Positions 46,401-61,400 of a stretch of 64,000 nt of DNA are shown here, piece after piece. The stretch spans positions 289,501-353,500 of the forward strand of contig JAYJMM010000042.1 in NCBI GenBank assembly GCA_037349105.1, given 5' to 3'. The stretch is from Limnomonas spitsbergensis. Lineage: Eukaryota > Chlorophyta > Chlorophyceae > Chlamydomonadales. How positions within the stretch are numbered: the stretch's first letter is position 1; every line of letters starts with the position of its first letter. A model generated the notes under the pieces. That model searched no databases. It worked only from the letters and a program-made list of their open reading frames with translations, and was not told the origin of the DNA. The translations under genes and the position numbers were made by a program.

Positions 46401-49400
46401 CAGGCTTATATGGCTCTGCTCCAACAGGTAGCAGGTAACAGCCAGGCATATATGGCTCTGCTCCAACAGGTAGCAGGTAAGCCAGGCTTATATGGCTCTG
46501 CTCCAACAAGTAGCAGGTAACAGCCAGGCTTATATGGCTCTGCTCCAACAGGTAGCAGGTAACAGCCAGGCTTATATGGCTCTGCTCCAACAGGTAGCAG
46601 GTAACAGCCATGCTTATATGGCTCTGCTCCAACAGGTAGCAGGTAACAGCCATGCATATATGGCTCTGCTCCAACAGGTAGCAGGTAACAGCCAGGCTTA
46701 TATGGCTCTGCTCCAACAAGTAGCAGGTAACAGCCAGGCTTATATGGCTCTGCTCCAACAGGTAGCAGGTAACAGCCAGGCATATATGGCTCTGCTCCAA
46801 CAGGTAGCAGGTAACAGCCAGGCTTATATGGCTCTGCTCCAACAAGTAGCAGGTAACAGCCAGGCTTATATGGCTCTGCTCCAACAGGTAGCAGGTAACA
46901 GCCAGGCTTATATGGCTCTGCTCCAACAGGTAGCAGGTAACAGCCATGCTTATATGGCTCTGCTCCAACAGGTAGGAGGTAACAGCCAGGCATATATGGC
47001 TCTGCTCCAACAGGTAGCAGGTAACAGCCAGGCTTATATGGCTCTGCTCCAACAGGTAGGAGGTAACAGCCAGGCATATATGGCTCTGCTCCAACAGGTA
47101 GCAGGTAACAGCCAGGCTTATATGGCTCTGCTCCAACAAGTAGCAGGTAACAGCCAGGCTTATATGGCTCTGCTCCAACAGGTAGCAGGTAACAACCAGG
47201 CTTATATGGCTCTGCTCCAACAGGTAGCAGGTAACAGCCAGGCTTATATGGCTCTGCTCCAACAAGTAGCAGGTAACAGCCAGGCTTATATGGCTCTGCT
47301 CCAACAGGTAGCAGGTAACAGCCAGGCTTATATGACTCTGCTCCAACAGGTAGCAGGTAACAGCCAGGCTTATATGGCTCTGCTCCAACAGGTAGCAGGT
47401 AACAGCCAGGCTTATATGGCTCTGCTCCAACAGGTAGCAGGTAACAGCCAGGCTTATATGGCTCTGCTCCAACAGGTAGCAGGTAACAGCCAGGCTTATA
47501 TGGCTCTGCTCCAACAGGTAGCAGGTAACAGCCAGGCTTATATGGCTCTGCTCCAACAGGTAGCAGGTAAGAGCTTGGCTTATATGGCTCTGCTCCAACA
47601 GGTAGCAGGTAACAGCCAGGCTTATATGGCTCTGCTCCAACAGGTAGCAGGTAACAGCCATGCTTATATGGCTCTGCTCCAACAGGTAGCAGGTAACAGC
47701 CAGGCATATATGGCTCTGCTCCAACAGGTAGCAGGTAACAGCCAGGCTTATATGGCTCTGCTCCAACAGGTAGCAGGTAACAGCCAGGCTTATATGGCTC
47801 TGCTCCAACAGGTAGCAGGTAACAGCCAGGCTTATATGGCTCTGCTCCAACAGGTAGCAGGTAACAGCCAGGCTTATATGGCTCTGCTCCAACAGGTAGC
47901 AGGTAACAGCCAGGCTTATATGGCTCTGCTCCAACAGGTAGCAGGTAACAGCCAGGCATATATGGCTCTGCTCCAACAGGTAGCAAGTAACAGCCGGGCT
48001 TATATGGCTCTGCTCCAACAGGTAGCAGGTAACAGCCAGGCTTATATGGCTCTGCTCCAACAGGTAGCAGGTAACAGCCAGGCTTATATGGCTCTGCTCC
48101 AACAGGTAGCAGGTAACAGCCAGGCTTATATGGCTCTGCTCCAACAGGTAGCAGGTAACAGCCAGGCTTATATGGCTCTGCTCCAACAGGTAGCAGGTAA
48201 CAGCCAGGCTTATATGGCTCTGCTCCAACAGGTAGCAGGTAACAGCCAGGCATATATGGCTCTGCTCCAACAGGTAGCAGGTAACAGCCAGGCTTATATG
48301 GCTCTGCTCCAACAGGTAGCAGGTAACAGCCAGGCTTATATGGCTCTGCTCCAACAGGTAGCAGGTAACAGCCAGGCTTATATGGCTCTGCTCCAACAGG
48401 TAGCAGGTAACAGCCAGGCTTATATGGCTCTGCTCCAACAGGTAGCAGGTAACAGCCAGGCTTATATGGCTCTGCTCCAACAGGTAGCAGGTAACAGCCA
48501 GGCATATATGGCTCTGCTCCAACAGGTAGCAAGTAACAGCCAGGCTTATATGGCTCTGCTCCAACAGGTAGCAGGTAACAGCCAGGCTTATATGGCTCTG
48601 CTCCAACAGGTAGCAGGTAACAGCCAGGCTTATATGGCTCTGCTCCAACAGGTAGCAGGTAACAGCCAGGCTTATATGGCTCTGCTCCAAAAGGTAGCAG
48701 GTAACAGCCAGGCTTATATGGCTCTGCTCCAACAGGTAGCAGGTAACAGCCAGGCTTATATGGCTCTGCTCCAACAGGTAGCAGGTAACAGCCAGGCATA
48801 TATGGCTCTGCTCCAACAGGTAGCAAGTAACAGCCAGGCTTATATGGCTCTGCTCCAACATGTAGCAGGTAACAGCCAGGCTTATATGGCTCTGCTCCAA
48901 CAGGTAGCAGGTAACAGCCAGGCTTATATGGCTCTGCTCCAACAGGTAGCAGGTAACAGCCATGCTTATATGGCTCTGCTCCAACAGGTAGGAGGTAACA
49001 GCCAGGCATATATGGCTCTGCTCCAACAGGTAGCAGGTAACAGCCAGGCTTATATGGCTCTGCTCCAACAGGTAGGAGGTAACAGCCAGGCATATATGGC
49101 TCTGCTCCAACAGGTAGCAGGTAACAGCCAGGCTTATATGGCTCTGCTCCAACAAGTAGCAGGTAACAGCCAGGCTTATATGGCTCTGCTCCAACAGGTA
49201 GCAGGTAACAACCAGGCTTATATGGCTCTGCTCCAACAGGTAGCAGGTAACAGCCAGGCTTATATGGCTCTGCTCCAACAAGTAGCAGGTAACAGCCAGG
49301 CTTATATGGCTCTGCTCCAACAGGTAGCAGGTAACAGCCAGGCTTATATGACTCTGCTCCAACAGGTAGCAGGTAACAGCCAGGCTTATATGGCTCTGCT

Positions 49401-52400
49401 CCAACAGGTAGCAGGTAACAGCCAGGCTTATATGGCTCTGCTCCAACAGGTAGCAGGTAACAGCCAGGCTTATATGGCTCTGCTCCAACAGGTAGCAGGT
49501 AACAGCCATGCTTATATGGCTCTGCTCCAACAGGTAGCAGGTAACAGCCAGGCTTATATGGCTCTGCTCCAACAGGTAGCAGGTAAGAGCTTGGCTTATA
49601 TGGCTCTGCTCCAACAGGTAGCAGGTAACAGCCAGGCTTATATGGCTCTGCTCCAACAGGTAGCAGGTAACAGCCATGCTTATATGGCTCTGCTCCAACA
49701 GGTAGCAGGTAACAGCCAGGCATATATGGCTCTGCTCCAACAGGTAGCAGGTAACAGCCAGGCTTATATGGCTCTGCTCCAACAGGTAGCAGGTAACAGC
49801 CAGGCTTATATGGCTCTGCTCCAACAGGTAGCAGGTAACAGCCAGGCTTATATGGCTCTGCTCCAACAGGTAGCAGGTAACAGCCAGGCTTATATGGCTC
49901 TGCTCCAACAGGTAGCAGGTAACAGCCAGGCTTATATGGCTCTGCTCCAACAGGTAGCAGGTAACAGCCAGGCATATATGGCTCTGCTCCAACAGGTAGC
50001 AAGTAACAGCCGGGCTTATATGGCTCTGCTCCAACAGGTAGCAGGTAACAGCCAGGCTTATATGGCTCTGCTCCAACAGGTAGCAGGTAACAGCCAGGCT
50101 TATATGGCTCTGCTCCAACAGGTAGCAGGTAACAGCCAGGCTTATATGGCTCTGCTCCAACAGGTAGCAGGTAACAGCCAGGCTTATATGGCTCTGCTCC
50201 AACAGGTAGCAGGTAACAGCCAGGCATATATGGCTCTGCTCCAACAGGTAGCAGGTAACAGCCAGGCTTATATGGCTCTGCTCCAACAGGTAGCAGGTAA
50301 CAGCCAGGCTTATATGGCTCTGCTCCAACAGGTAGCAGGTAACAGCCAGGCTTATATGGCTCTGCTCCAACAGGTAGCAGGTAACAGCCAGGCTTATATG
50401 GCTCTGCTCCAACAGGTAGCAGGTAACAGCCAGGCTTATATGGCTCTGCTCCAACAGGTAGCAGGTAACAGCCAGGCATATATGGCTCTGCTCCAACAGG
50501 TAGCAAGTAACAGCCAGGCTTATATGGCTCTGCTCCAACAGGTAGCAGGTAACAGCCAGGCTTATATGGCTCTGCTCCAACAGGTAGCAGGTAACAGCCA
50601 GGCTTATATGGCTCTGCTCCAACAGGTAGCAGGTAACAGCCAGGCTTATATGGCTCTGCTCCAAAAGGTAGCAGGTAACAGCCAGGCTTATATGGCTCTG
50701 CTCCAACAGGTAGCAGGTAACAGCCAGGCTTATATGGCTCTGCTCCAACAAGTAGCAGGTAACAGCCAGGCATATATGGCTCTGCTCCAACAGGTAGCAA
50801 GTAACAGCCAGGCTTATATGGCTCTGCTCCAACATGTAGCAGGTAACAGCCAGGCTTATATGGCTCTGCTCCAACAGGTAGCAGGTAACAGCCAGGCTTA
50901 TATGGCTCTGCTCCAACAGGTAGCAGGTAACAGCCAGGCATATATGGCTCTGCTCCAACAGGTAGCAGGTAACAGCCAGGCTTATATGGCTCTGCTCCAA
51001 CAGGTAGCCGGTAACAGCCAGGCTTATATGGCTCTGCTCCAACAGGTAGCCGGTAACAGCCAGGCTTATATGGCTCTGCTCCAACAGGTAGCAGGTAACA
51101 GCCAGGCTTATATGGCTCTGCTCCAACAGGTAGCAGGTAACAGCCAGGCTTATATGGCTCTGCTCCAACAGGTAGCAGGTAACAGCCAGGCTTATATGGC
51201 TCTGCTCCAACAGGTAGCAGGTAACAGCCAGGCTTATATGGCTCTGCTCCAACAGGTAGCAGGTAACAGCCAGGCTTATATGGCTCTGCTCCAACAGGTA
51301 GCAGGTAACAGCCAGGCTTATATGGCTCTGCTCCAACAGGTAGCAGGTAACAGCCAGGCTTATATGGCTCTGCTCCAACAGGTAGCAGGTAACAGCCAGG
51401 CTTATATGGCTCTGCTCCAACAGGTAGCAGGTAACAACCAGGCATATATGGCTCTGCTCCAACAGGTAGCAGGTAACAGCCAGGCTTATATGGCTCTGCT
51501 CCAACAGGTAGCAGGTAACAGCCAGGCATATATGGCTCTGCTCCAACAGGTAGCAGGTAACAGCCAGGCTTATATGGCTCTGCTCCAACAAGTAGCAGGT
51601 AACAGCCAGGCTTATATGGCTCTGCTCCAACAGGTAGCAGGTAACAGCCAGGCTTATATGGCTCTGCTCCAACAGGTAGCAGGTAACAGCCAGGCTTATA
51701 TGGCTCTGCTCCAACAGGTAGCAGGTAACAGCCAGGCTCATATGGCTCTGCTCCAACAGGTAGCAGGTAACAGCCAGGCTTATATGGCTCTGCTCCAACA
51801 GGTAGCAGGTAACAGCCAGGCATATATGGCTCTGCTCCAACAGGTAGCAGGTAACAGTCAGGCTTATATGGCTCTGCTCCAACAAGTAGCAGGTAACAGC
51901 CAGGCTTATATGGCTCTGCTCCAACAGGTAGCAGGTAACAGCCAGGCTTATATGGCTCTGCTCCAACAGGTAGCAGGTAACAGCCATGCTTATATGGCTC
52001 TGCTCCAACAGGTAGCAGGTAACAGCCATGCATATATGGCTATGCTCCAACAGGTAGCAGGTAACAGCCAGGCTTATATGGCTCTGCTCCAACAAGTAGC
52101 AGGTAACAGCCAGGCTTATATGGCTCTGCTCCAACAGGTAGCAGGTAACAGCCAGGCATATATGGCTCTGCTCCAACAGGTAGCAGGTAACAGCCAGGCT
52201 TATATGGCTCTGCTCCAACAAGTAGCAGGTAACAGCCAGGCTTATATGGCTCTGCTCCAACAGGTAGCAGGTAACAGCCAGGCTTATATGGCTCTGCTCC
52301 AACAGGTAGCAGGTAACAGCCATGCTTATATGGCTCTGCTCCAACAGGTAGGAGGTAACAGCCAGGCATATATGGCTCTGCTCCAACAGGTAGCAGGTAA

Positions 52401-55400
52401 CAGCCAGGCTTATATGGCTCTGCTCCAACAAGTAGCAGGTAACAGCCAGGCTTATATGGCTCTGCTCCAACAGGTAGCAGGTAACAACCAGGCTTATATG
52501 GCTCTGCTCCAACAGGTAGCAGGTAACAGCCAGGCTTATATGGCTCTGCTCCAACAAGTAGCAGGTAACAGCCAGGCTTATATGGCTCTGCTCCAACAGG
52601 TAGCAGGTAACAGCCAGGCTTATATGACTCTGCTCCAACAGGTAGCAGGTAACAGCCAGGCTTATATGGCTCTGCTCCAACAGGTAGCAGGTAACAGCCA
52701 GGCTTATATGGCTCTGCTCCAACAGGTAGCAGGTAACAGCCAGGCTTATATGGCTCTGCTCCAACAGGTAGCAGGTAACAGCCAGGCTTATATGGCTCTG
52801 CTCCAACAGGTAGCAGGTAAGAGCTTGGCTTATATGGCTCTGCTCCAACAGGTAGCAGGTAACAGCCAGGCTTATATGGCTCTGCTCCAACAGGTAGCAG
52901 GTAACAGCCATGCTTATATGGCTCTGCTCCAACAGGTAGCAGGTAACAGCCAGGCATATATGGCTCTGCTCCAACAGGTAGCAGGTAACAGCCAGGCTTA
53001 TATGGCTCTGCTCCAACAGGTAGCAGGTAACAGCCAGGCTTATATGGCTCTGCTCCAACAGGTAGCAGGTAACAGCCAGGCTTATATGGCTCTGCTCCAA
53101 CAGGTAGCAGGTAACAGCCAGGCTTATATGGCTCTGCTCCAACAGGTAGCAGGTAACAGCCAGGCTTATATGGCTCTGCTCCAACATGTAGCAGGTAACA
53201 GCCAGGCTTATATGGCTCTGCTCCAACAGGTAGCAAGTAACAGCCGGGCTTATATGGCTCTGCTCCAACAGGTAGCAGGTAACAGCCAGGCTTATATGGC
53301 TCTGCTCCAACAGGTAGCAGGTAACAGCCAGGCTTATATGGCTCTGCTCCAACAGGTAGCAGGTAACAGCCAGGCTTATATGGCTCTGCTCCAACAGGTA
53401 GCAGGTAACAGCCAGGCTTATATGGCTCTGCTCCAACAGGTAGCAGGTAACAGCCAGGCTTATATGGCTCTGCTCCAACAGGTAGCAGGTAACAGCCAGG
53501 CATATATGGCTCTGCTCCAACAGGTAGCAGGTAACAGCCAGGCTTATATGGCTCTGCTCCAACAGGTAGCAGGTAACAGCCAGGCTTATATGGCTCTGCT
53601 CCAACAGGTAGCAGGTAACAGCCAAGCTTATATGGCTCTGCTCCAACAGGTAGCAGGTAACAGCCAGGCTTATATGGCTCTGCTCCAACAGGTAGCAGGT
53701 AACAGCCAGGCTTATATGGCTCTGCTCCAACAGGTAGCAGGTAACAGCCAGGCATATATGGCTCTGCTCCAACAGGTAGCAAGTAACAGCCAGGCTTATA
53801 TGGCTCTGCTCCAACAGGTAGCAGGTAACAGCCAGGCTTATATGGCTCTGCTCCAACAGGTAGCAGGTAACAGCCAGGCTTATATGGCTCTGCTCCAACA
53901 GGTAGCAGGTAACAGCCAGGCTTATATGGCTCTGCTCCAAAAGGTAGCAGGTAACAGCCAGGCTTATATGGCTCTGCTCCAACAGGTAGCAGGTAACAGC
54001 CAGGCTTATATGGCTCTGCTCCAACAGGTAGCAGGTAACAGCCAGGCATATATGGCTCTGCTCCAACAGGTAGCAAGTAACAGCCAGGCTTATATGGCTC
54101 TGCTCCAACAGGTAGCAGGTAACAGCCAGGCTTATATGGCTCTGCTCCAACAGGTAGCAGGTAACAGCCAGGCTTATATGGCTCTGCTCCAACAGGTAGC
54201 AGGTAACAGCCAGGCATATATGGCTCTGCTCCAACAGGTAGCAGGTAACAGCCAGGCTTATATGGCTCTGCTCCAACAGGTAGCCGGTAACAGCCAGGCT
54301 TATATGGCTCTGCTCCAACAGGTAGCAGGTAACAGCCAGGCTTATATGGCTCTGCTCCAACAGGTAGCAGGTAACAGCCAGGCTTATATGGCTCTGCTCC
54401 AACAGGTAGCAGGTAACAGCCAGGCTTATATGGCTCTGCTCCAACAGGTAGCAGGTAACAGCCAGGCTTATATGGCTCTGCTCCAACAGGTAGCAGGTAA
54501 CAGCCAGGCTTATATGGCTCTGCTCCAACAGGTAGCAGGTAACAGCCAGGCTTATATGGCTCTGCTCCAACAGGTAGCAGGTAACAGCCAGGCTTATATG
54601 GCTCTGCTCCAACAGGTAGCAGGTAACAGCCAGGCTTATATGGCTCTGCTCCAACAGGTAGCAGGTAACAGCCAGGCTTATATGGCTCTGCTCCAACAGG
54701 TAGGAGGTAACAGCCAGGCATATATGGCTCTGCTCCAACAGGTAGCAGGTAACAGCCAGGCTTATATGGCTCTGCTCCAACAAGTAGCAGGTAACAGCCA
54801 GGCTTATATGGCTCTGCTCCAACAGGTAGCAGGTAACAACCAGGCTTATATGGCTCTGCTCCAACAGGTAGCAGGTAACAGCCAGGCTTATATGGCTCTG
54901 CTCCAACAAGTAGCAGGTAACAGCCAGGCTTATATGGCTCTGCTCCAACAGGTAGCAGGTAACAGCCAGGCTTATATGACTCTGCTCCAACAGGTAGCAG
55001 GTAACAGCCAGGCTTATATGGCTCTGCTCCAACAGGTAGCAGGTAACAGCCAGGCTTATATGGCTCTGCTCCAACAGGTAGCAGGTAACAGCCAGGCTTA
55101 TATGGCTCTGCTCCAACAGGTAGCAGGTAACAGCCAGGCTTATATGGCTCTGCTCCAACAGGTAGCAGGTAACAGCCAGGCTTATATGGCTCTGCTCCAA
55201 CAGGTAGCAGGTAAGAGCTTGGCTTATATGGCTCTGCTCCAACAGGTAGCAGGTAACAGCCAGGCTTATATGGCTCTGCTCCAACAGGTAGCAGGTAACA
55301 GCCATGCTTATATGGCTCTGCTCCAACAGGTAGCAGGTAACAGCCAGGCATATATGGCTCTGCTCCAACAGGTAGCAGGTAACAGCCAGGCTTATATGGC

Positions 55401-58400
55401 TCTGCTCCAACAGGTAGCAGGTAACAGCCAGGCTTATATGGCTCTGCTCCAACAGGTAGCAGGTAACAGCCAGGCTTATATGGCTCTGCTCCAACAGGTA
55501 GCAGGTAACAGCCAGGCTTATATGGCTCTGCTCCAACAGGTAGCAGGTAACAGCCAGGCTTATATGGCTCTGCTCCAACAGGTAGCAGGTAACAGCCAGG
55601 CATATATGGCTCTGCTCCAACAGGTAGCAAGTAACAGCCGGGCTTATATGGCTCTGCTCCAACAGGTAGCAGGTAACAGCCAGGCTTATATGGCTCTGCT
55701 CCAACAGGTAGCAGGTAACAGCCAGGCTTATATGGCTCTGCTCCAACAGGTAGCAGGTAACAGCCAGGCTTATATGGCTCTGCTCCAACAGGTAGCAGGT
55801 AACAGCCAGGCTTATATGGCTCTGCTCCAACAGGTAGCAGGTAACAGCCAGGCTTATATGGCTCTGCTCCAACAGGTAGCAGGTAACAGCCAGGCTTATA
55901 TGGCTCTGCTCCAACAGGTAGCAGGTAACAGCCAGGCTTATATGGCTCTGCTCCAACAGGTAGCAGGTAACAGCCAGGCATATATGGCTCTGCTCCAACA
56001 GGTAGCAAGTAACAGCCAGGCTTATATGGCTCTGCTCCAACAGGTAGCAGGTAACAGCCAGGCTTATATGGCTCTGCTCCAACAGGTAGCAGGTAACAGC
56101 CAGGCTTATATGGCTCTGCTCCAACAGGTAGCAGGTAACAGCCAGGCTTATATGGCTCTGCTCCAAAAGGTAGCAGGTAACAGCCAGGCTTATATGGCTC
56201 TGCTCCAACAGGTAGCAGGTAACAGCCAGGCTTATATGGCTCTGCTCCAACAGGTAGCAGGTAACAGCCAGGCATATATGGCTCTGCTCCAACAGGTAGC
56301 AAGTAACAGCCAGGCTTATATGGCTCTGCTCCAACATGTAGCAGGTAACAGCCAGGCTTATATGGCTCTGCTCCAACAGGTAGCAGGTAACAGCCAGGCT
56401 TATATGGCTCTGCTCCAACAGGTAGCAGGTAACAGCCAGGCATATATGGCTCTGCTCCAACAGGTAGCAGGTAACAGCCAGGCTTATATGGCTCTGCTCC
56501 AACAGGTAGCCGGTAACAGCCAGGCTTATATGGCTCTGCTCCAACAGGTAGCAGGTAACAGCCAGGCTTATATGGCTCTGCTCCAACAGGTAGCAGGTAA
56601 CAGCCAGGCTTATATGGCTCTGCTCCAACAGGTAGCAGGTAACAGCCAGGCTTATATGGCTCTGCTCCAACAGGTAGCAGGTAACAGCCAGGCTTATATG
56701 GCTCTGCTCCAACAGGTAGCAGGTAACAGCCAGGCTTATATGGCTCTGCTCCAACAGGTAGCAGGTAACAGCCAGGCTTATATGGCTCTGCTCCAACAGG
56801 TAGCAAGTAACAGCCAGGCATATATGGCTCTGCTCCAACAGGTAGCAGGTAACAGCCAGGCTTATATGGCTCTGCTCCAACAAGTAGCAGGTAACAGCCA
56901 GGCTTATATGGCTCTGCTCCAACAGGTAGCAGGTAACAACCAGGCTTATATGGCTCTGCTCCAACAGGTAGCAGGTAACAGCCAGGCTTATATGGCTCTG
57001 CTCCAACAAGTAGCAGGTAACAGCCAGGCTTATATGGCTCTGCTCCAACAGGTAGCAGGTAACAGCCAGGCTTATATGGCTCTGCTCCAACAGGTAGCAG
57101 GTAACAGCCAGGCATATATGGCTCTGCTCCAACAGGTAGCAAGTAACAGCCAGGCTTATATGGCTCTGCTCCAACAGGTAGCAGGTAACAGCCAGGCTTA
57201 TATGGCTCTGCTCCAACAGGTAGCAGGTAACAGCCAGGCTTATATGGCTCTGCTCCAACAGGTAGCAGGTAACAGCCAGGCATATATGGCTCTGCTCCAA
57301 CAGGTAGCAGGTAACAGCCAGGCTTATATGGCTCTGCTCCAACAGGTAGCCGGTAACAGCCAGGCTTATATGGCTCTGCTCCAACAGGTAGCAGGTAACA
57401 GCCAGGCTTATATGGCTCTGCTCCAACAGGTAGCAGGTAACAGCCAGGCTTATATGGCTCTGCTCCAACAGGTAGCAGGTAACAGCCAGGCTTATATGGC
57501 TCTGCTCCAACAGGTAGCAGGTAACAGCCAGGCTTATATGGCTCTGCTCCAACAGGTAGCAGGTAACAGCCAGGCTTATATGGCTCTGCTCCAACAGGTA
57601 GCAGGTAACAGCCAGGCTTATATGGCTCTGCTCCAACAGGTAGCAGGTAACAGCCAGGCTTATATGGCTCTGCTCCAACAGGTAGCAGGTAACAGCCAGG
57701 CTTATATGGCTCTGCTCCAACAGGTAGCAGGTAACAGCCAGGCTTATATGGCTCTGCTCCAACAGGTAGGAGGTAACAGCCAGGCATATATGGCTCTGCT
57801 CCAACAGGTAGCAGGTAACAGCCAGGCTTATATGGCTCTGCTCCAACAAGTAGCAGGTAACAGCCAGGCTTATATGGCTCTGCTCCAACAGGTAGCAGGT
57901 AACAACCAGGCTTATATGGCTCTGCTCCAACAGGTAGCAGGTAACAGCCAGGCTTATATGGCTCTGCTCCAACAAGTAGCAGGTAACAGCCAGGCTTATA
58001 TGGCTCTGCTCCAACAGGTAGCAGGTAACAGCCAGGCTTATATGACTCTGCTCCAACAGGTAGCAGGTAACAGCCAGGCTTATATGGCTCTGCTCCAACA
58101 GGTAGCAGGTAACAGCCAGGCTTATATGGCTCTGCTCCAACAGGTAGCAGGTAACAGCCAGGCTTATATGGCTCTGCTCCAACAGGTAGCAGGTAACAGC
58201 CAGGCTTATATGGCTCTGCTCCAACAGGTAGCAGGTAACAGCCAGGCTTATATGGCTCTGCTCCAACAGGTAGCAGGTAAGAGCTTGGCTTATATGGCTC
58301 TGCTCCAACAGGTAGCAGGTAACAGCCAGGCTTATATGGCTCTGCTCCAACAGGTAGCAGGTAACAGCCATGCTTATATGGCTCTGCTCCAACAGGTAGC

Positions 58401-61400
58401 AGGTAACAGCCAGGCATATATGGCTCTGCTCCAACAGGTAGCAGGTAACAGCCAGGCTTATATGGCTCTGCTCCAACAGGTAGCAGGTAACAGCCAGGCT
58501 TATATGGCTCTGCTCCAACAGGTAGCAGGTAACAGCCAGGCTTATATGGCTCTGCTCCAACAGGTAGCAGGTAACAGCCAGGCTTATATGGCTCTGCTCC
58601 AACAGGTAGCAGGTAACAGCCAGGCTTATATGGCTCTGCTCCAACAGGTAGCAGGTAACAGCCAGGCATATATGGCTCTGCTCCAACAGGTAGCAAGTAA
58701 CAGCCGGGCTTATATGGCTCTGCTCCAACAGGTAGCAGGTAACAGCCAGGCTTATATGGCTCTGCTCCAACAGGTAGCAGGTAACAGCCAGGCTTATATG
58801 GCTCTGCTCCAACAGGTAGCAGGTAACAGCCAGGCTTATATGGCTCTGCTCCAACAGGTAGCAGGTAACAGCCAGGCTTATATGGCTCTGCTCCAACAGG
58901 TAGCAGGTAACAGCCAGGCTTATATGGCTCTGCTCCAACAGGTAGCAGGTAACAGCCAGGCTTATATGGCTCTGCTCCAACAGGTAGCAGGTAACAGCCA
59001 GGCTTATATGGCTCTGCTCCAACAGGTAGCAGGTAACAGCCAGGCATATATGGCTCTGCTCCAACAGGTAGCAAGTAACAGCCAGGCTTATATGGCTCTG
59101 CTCCAACAGGTAGCAGGTAACAGCCAGGCTTATATGGCTCTGCTCCAACAGGTAGCAGGTAACAGCCAGGCTTATATGGCTCTGCTCCAACAGGTAGCAG
59201 GTAACAGCCAGGCTTATATGGCTCTGCTCCAAAAGGTAGCAGGTAACAGCCAGGCTTATATGGCTCTGCTCCAACAGGTAGCAGGTAACAGCCAGGCTTA
59301 TATGGCTCTGCTCCAACAGGTAGCAGGTAACAGCCAGGCATATATGGCTCTGCTCCAACAGGTAGCAAGTAACAGCCAGGCTTATATGGCTCTGCTCCAA
59401 CATGTAGCAGGTAACAGCCAGGCTTATATGGCTCTGCTCCAACAGGTAGCAGGTAACAGCCAGGCTTATATGGCTCTGCTCCAACAGGTAGCAGGTAACA
59501 GCCAGGCATATATGGCTCTGCTCCAACAGGTAGCAGGTAACAGCCAGGCTTATATGGCTCTGCTCCAACAGGTAGCCGGTAACAGCCAGGCTTATATGGC
59601 TCTGCTCCAACAGGTAGCAGGTAACAGCCAGGCTTATATGGCTCTGCTCCAACAGGTAGCAGGTAACAGCCAGGCTTATATGGCTCTGCTCCAACAGGTA
59701 GCAGGTAACAGCCAGGCTTATATGGCTCTGCTCCAACAGGTAGCAGGTAACAGCCAGGCTTATATGGCTCTGCTCCAACAGGTAGCAGGTAACAGCCAGG
59801 CTTATATGGCTCTGCTCCAACAGGTAGCAGGTAACAGCCAGGCTTATATGGCTCTGCTCCAACAGGTAGCAAGTAACAGCCAGGCTTATATGGCTCTGCT
59901 CCAACAGGTAGCAGGTAACAGCCAGGCTTATATGGCTCTGCTCCAACAAGTAGCAGGTAACAGCCAGGCTTATATGGCTCTGCTCCAACAGGTAGCAGGT
60001 AACAACCAGGCATATATGGCTCTGCTCCAACAGGTAGCAGGTAACAGCCAGGCTTATATGGCTCTGCTCCAACAGGTAGCAGGTAACAGCCAGGCATATA
60101 TGGCTCTGCTCCAACAGGTAGCAGGTAACAGCCAGGCTTATATGGCTCTGCTCCAACAAGTAGCAGGTAACAGCCAGGCTTATATGGCTCTGCTCCAACA
60201 GGTAGCAGGTAACAGCCAGGCTTATATGGCTCTGCTCCAACAGGTAGCAGGTAACAGCCAGGCTTATATGGCTCTGCTCCAACAGGTAGCAGGTAACAGC
60301 CAGGCTCATATGGCTCTGCTCCAACAGGTAGCAGGTAACAGCCAGGCTTATATGGCTCTGCTCCAACAGGTAGCAGGTAACAGCCAGGCATATATGGCTC
60401 TGCTCCAACAGGTAGCAGGTAACAGTCAGGCTTATATGGCTCTGCTCCAACAAGTAGCAGGTAACAGCCAGGCTTATATGGCTCTGCTCCAACAGGTAGC
60501 AGGTAACAGCCAGGCTTATATGGCTCTGCTCCAACAGGTAGCAGGTAACAGCCATGCTTATATGGCTCTGCTCCAACAGGTAGCAGGTAACAGCCATGCA
60601 TATATGGCTATGCTCCAACAGGTAGCAGGTAACAGCCAGGCTTATATGGCTCTGCTCCAACAAGTAGCAGGTAACAGCCAGGCTTATATGGCTCTGCTCC
60701 AACAGGTAGCAGGTAACAGCCAGGCATATATGGCTCTGCTCCAACAGGTAGCAGGTAACAGCCAGGCTTATATGGCTCTGCTCCAACAAGTAGCAGGTAA
60801 CAGCCAGGCTTATATGGCTCTGCTCCAACAGGTAGCAGGTAACAGCCAGGCTTATATGGCTCTGCTCCAACAGGTAGCAGGTAACAGCCATGCTTATATG
60901 GCTCTGCTCCAACAGGTAGGAGGTAACAGCCAGGCATATATGGCTCTGCTCCAACAGGTAGCAGGTAACAGCCAGGCTTATATGGCTCTGCTCCAACAAG
61001 TAGCAGGTAACAGCCAGGCTTATATGGCTCTGCTCCAACAGGTAGCAGGTAACAACCAGGCTTATATGGCTCTGCTCCAACAGGTAGCAGGTAACAGCCA
61101 GGCTTATATGGCTCTGCTCCAACAAGTAGCAGGTAACAGCCAGGCTTATATGGCTCTGCTCCAACAGGTAGCAGGTAACAGCCAGGCTTATATGACTCTG
61201 CTCCAACAGGTAGCAGGTAACAGCCAGGCTTATATGGCTCTGCTCCAACAGGTAGCAGGTAACAGCCAGGCTTATATGGCTCTGCTCCAACAGGTAGCAG
61301 GTAACAGCCAGGCTTATATGGCTCTGCTCCAACAGGTAGCAGGTAACAGCCAGGCTTATATGGCTCTGCTCCAACAGGTAGCAGGTAAGAGCTTGGCTTA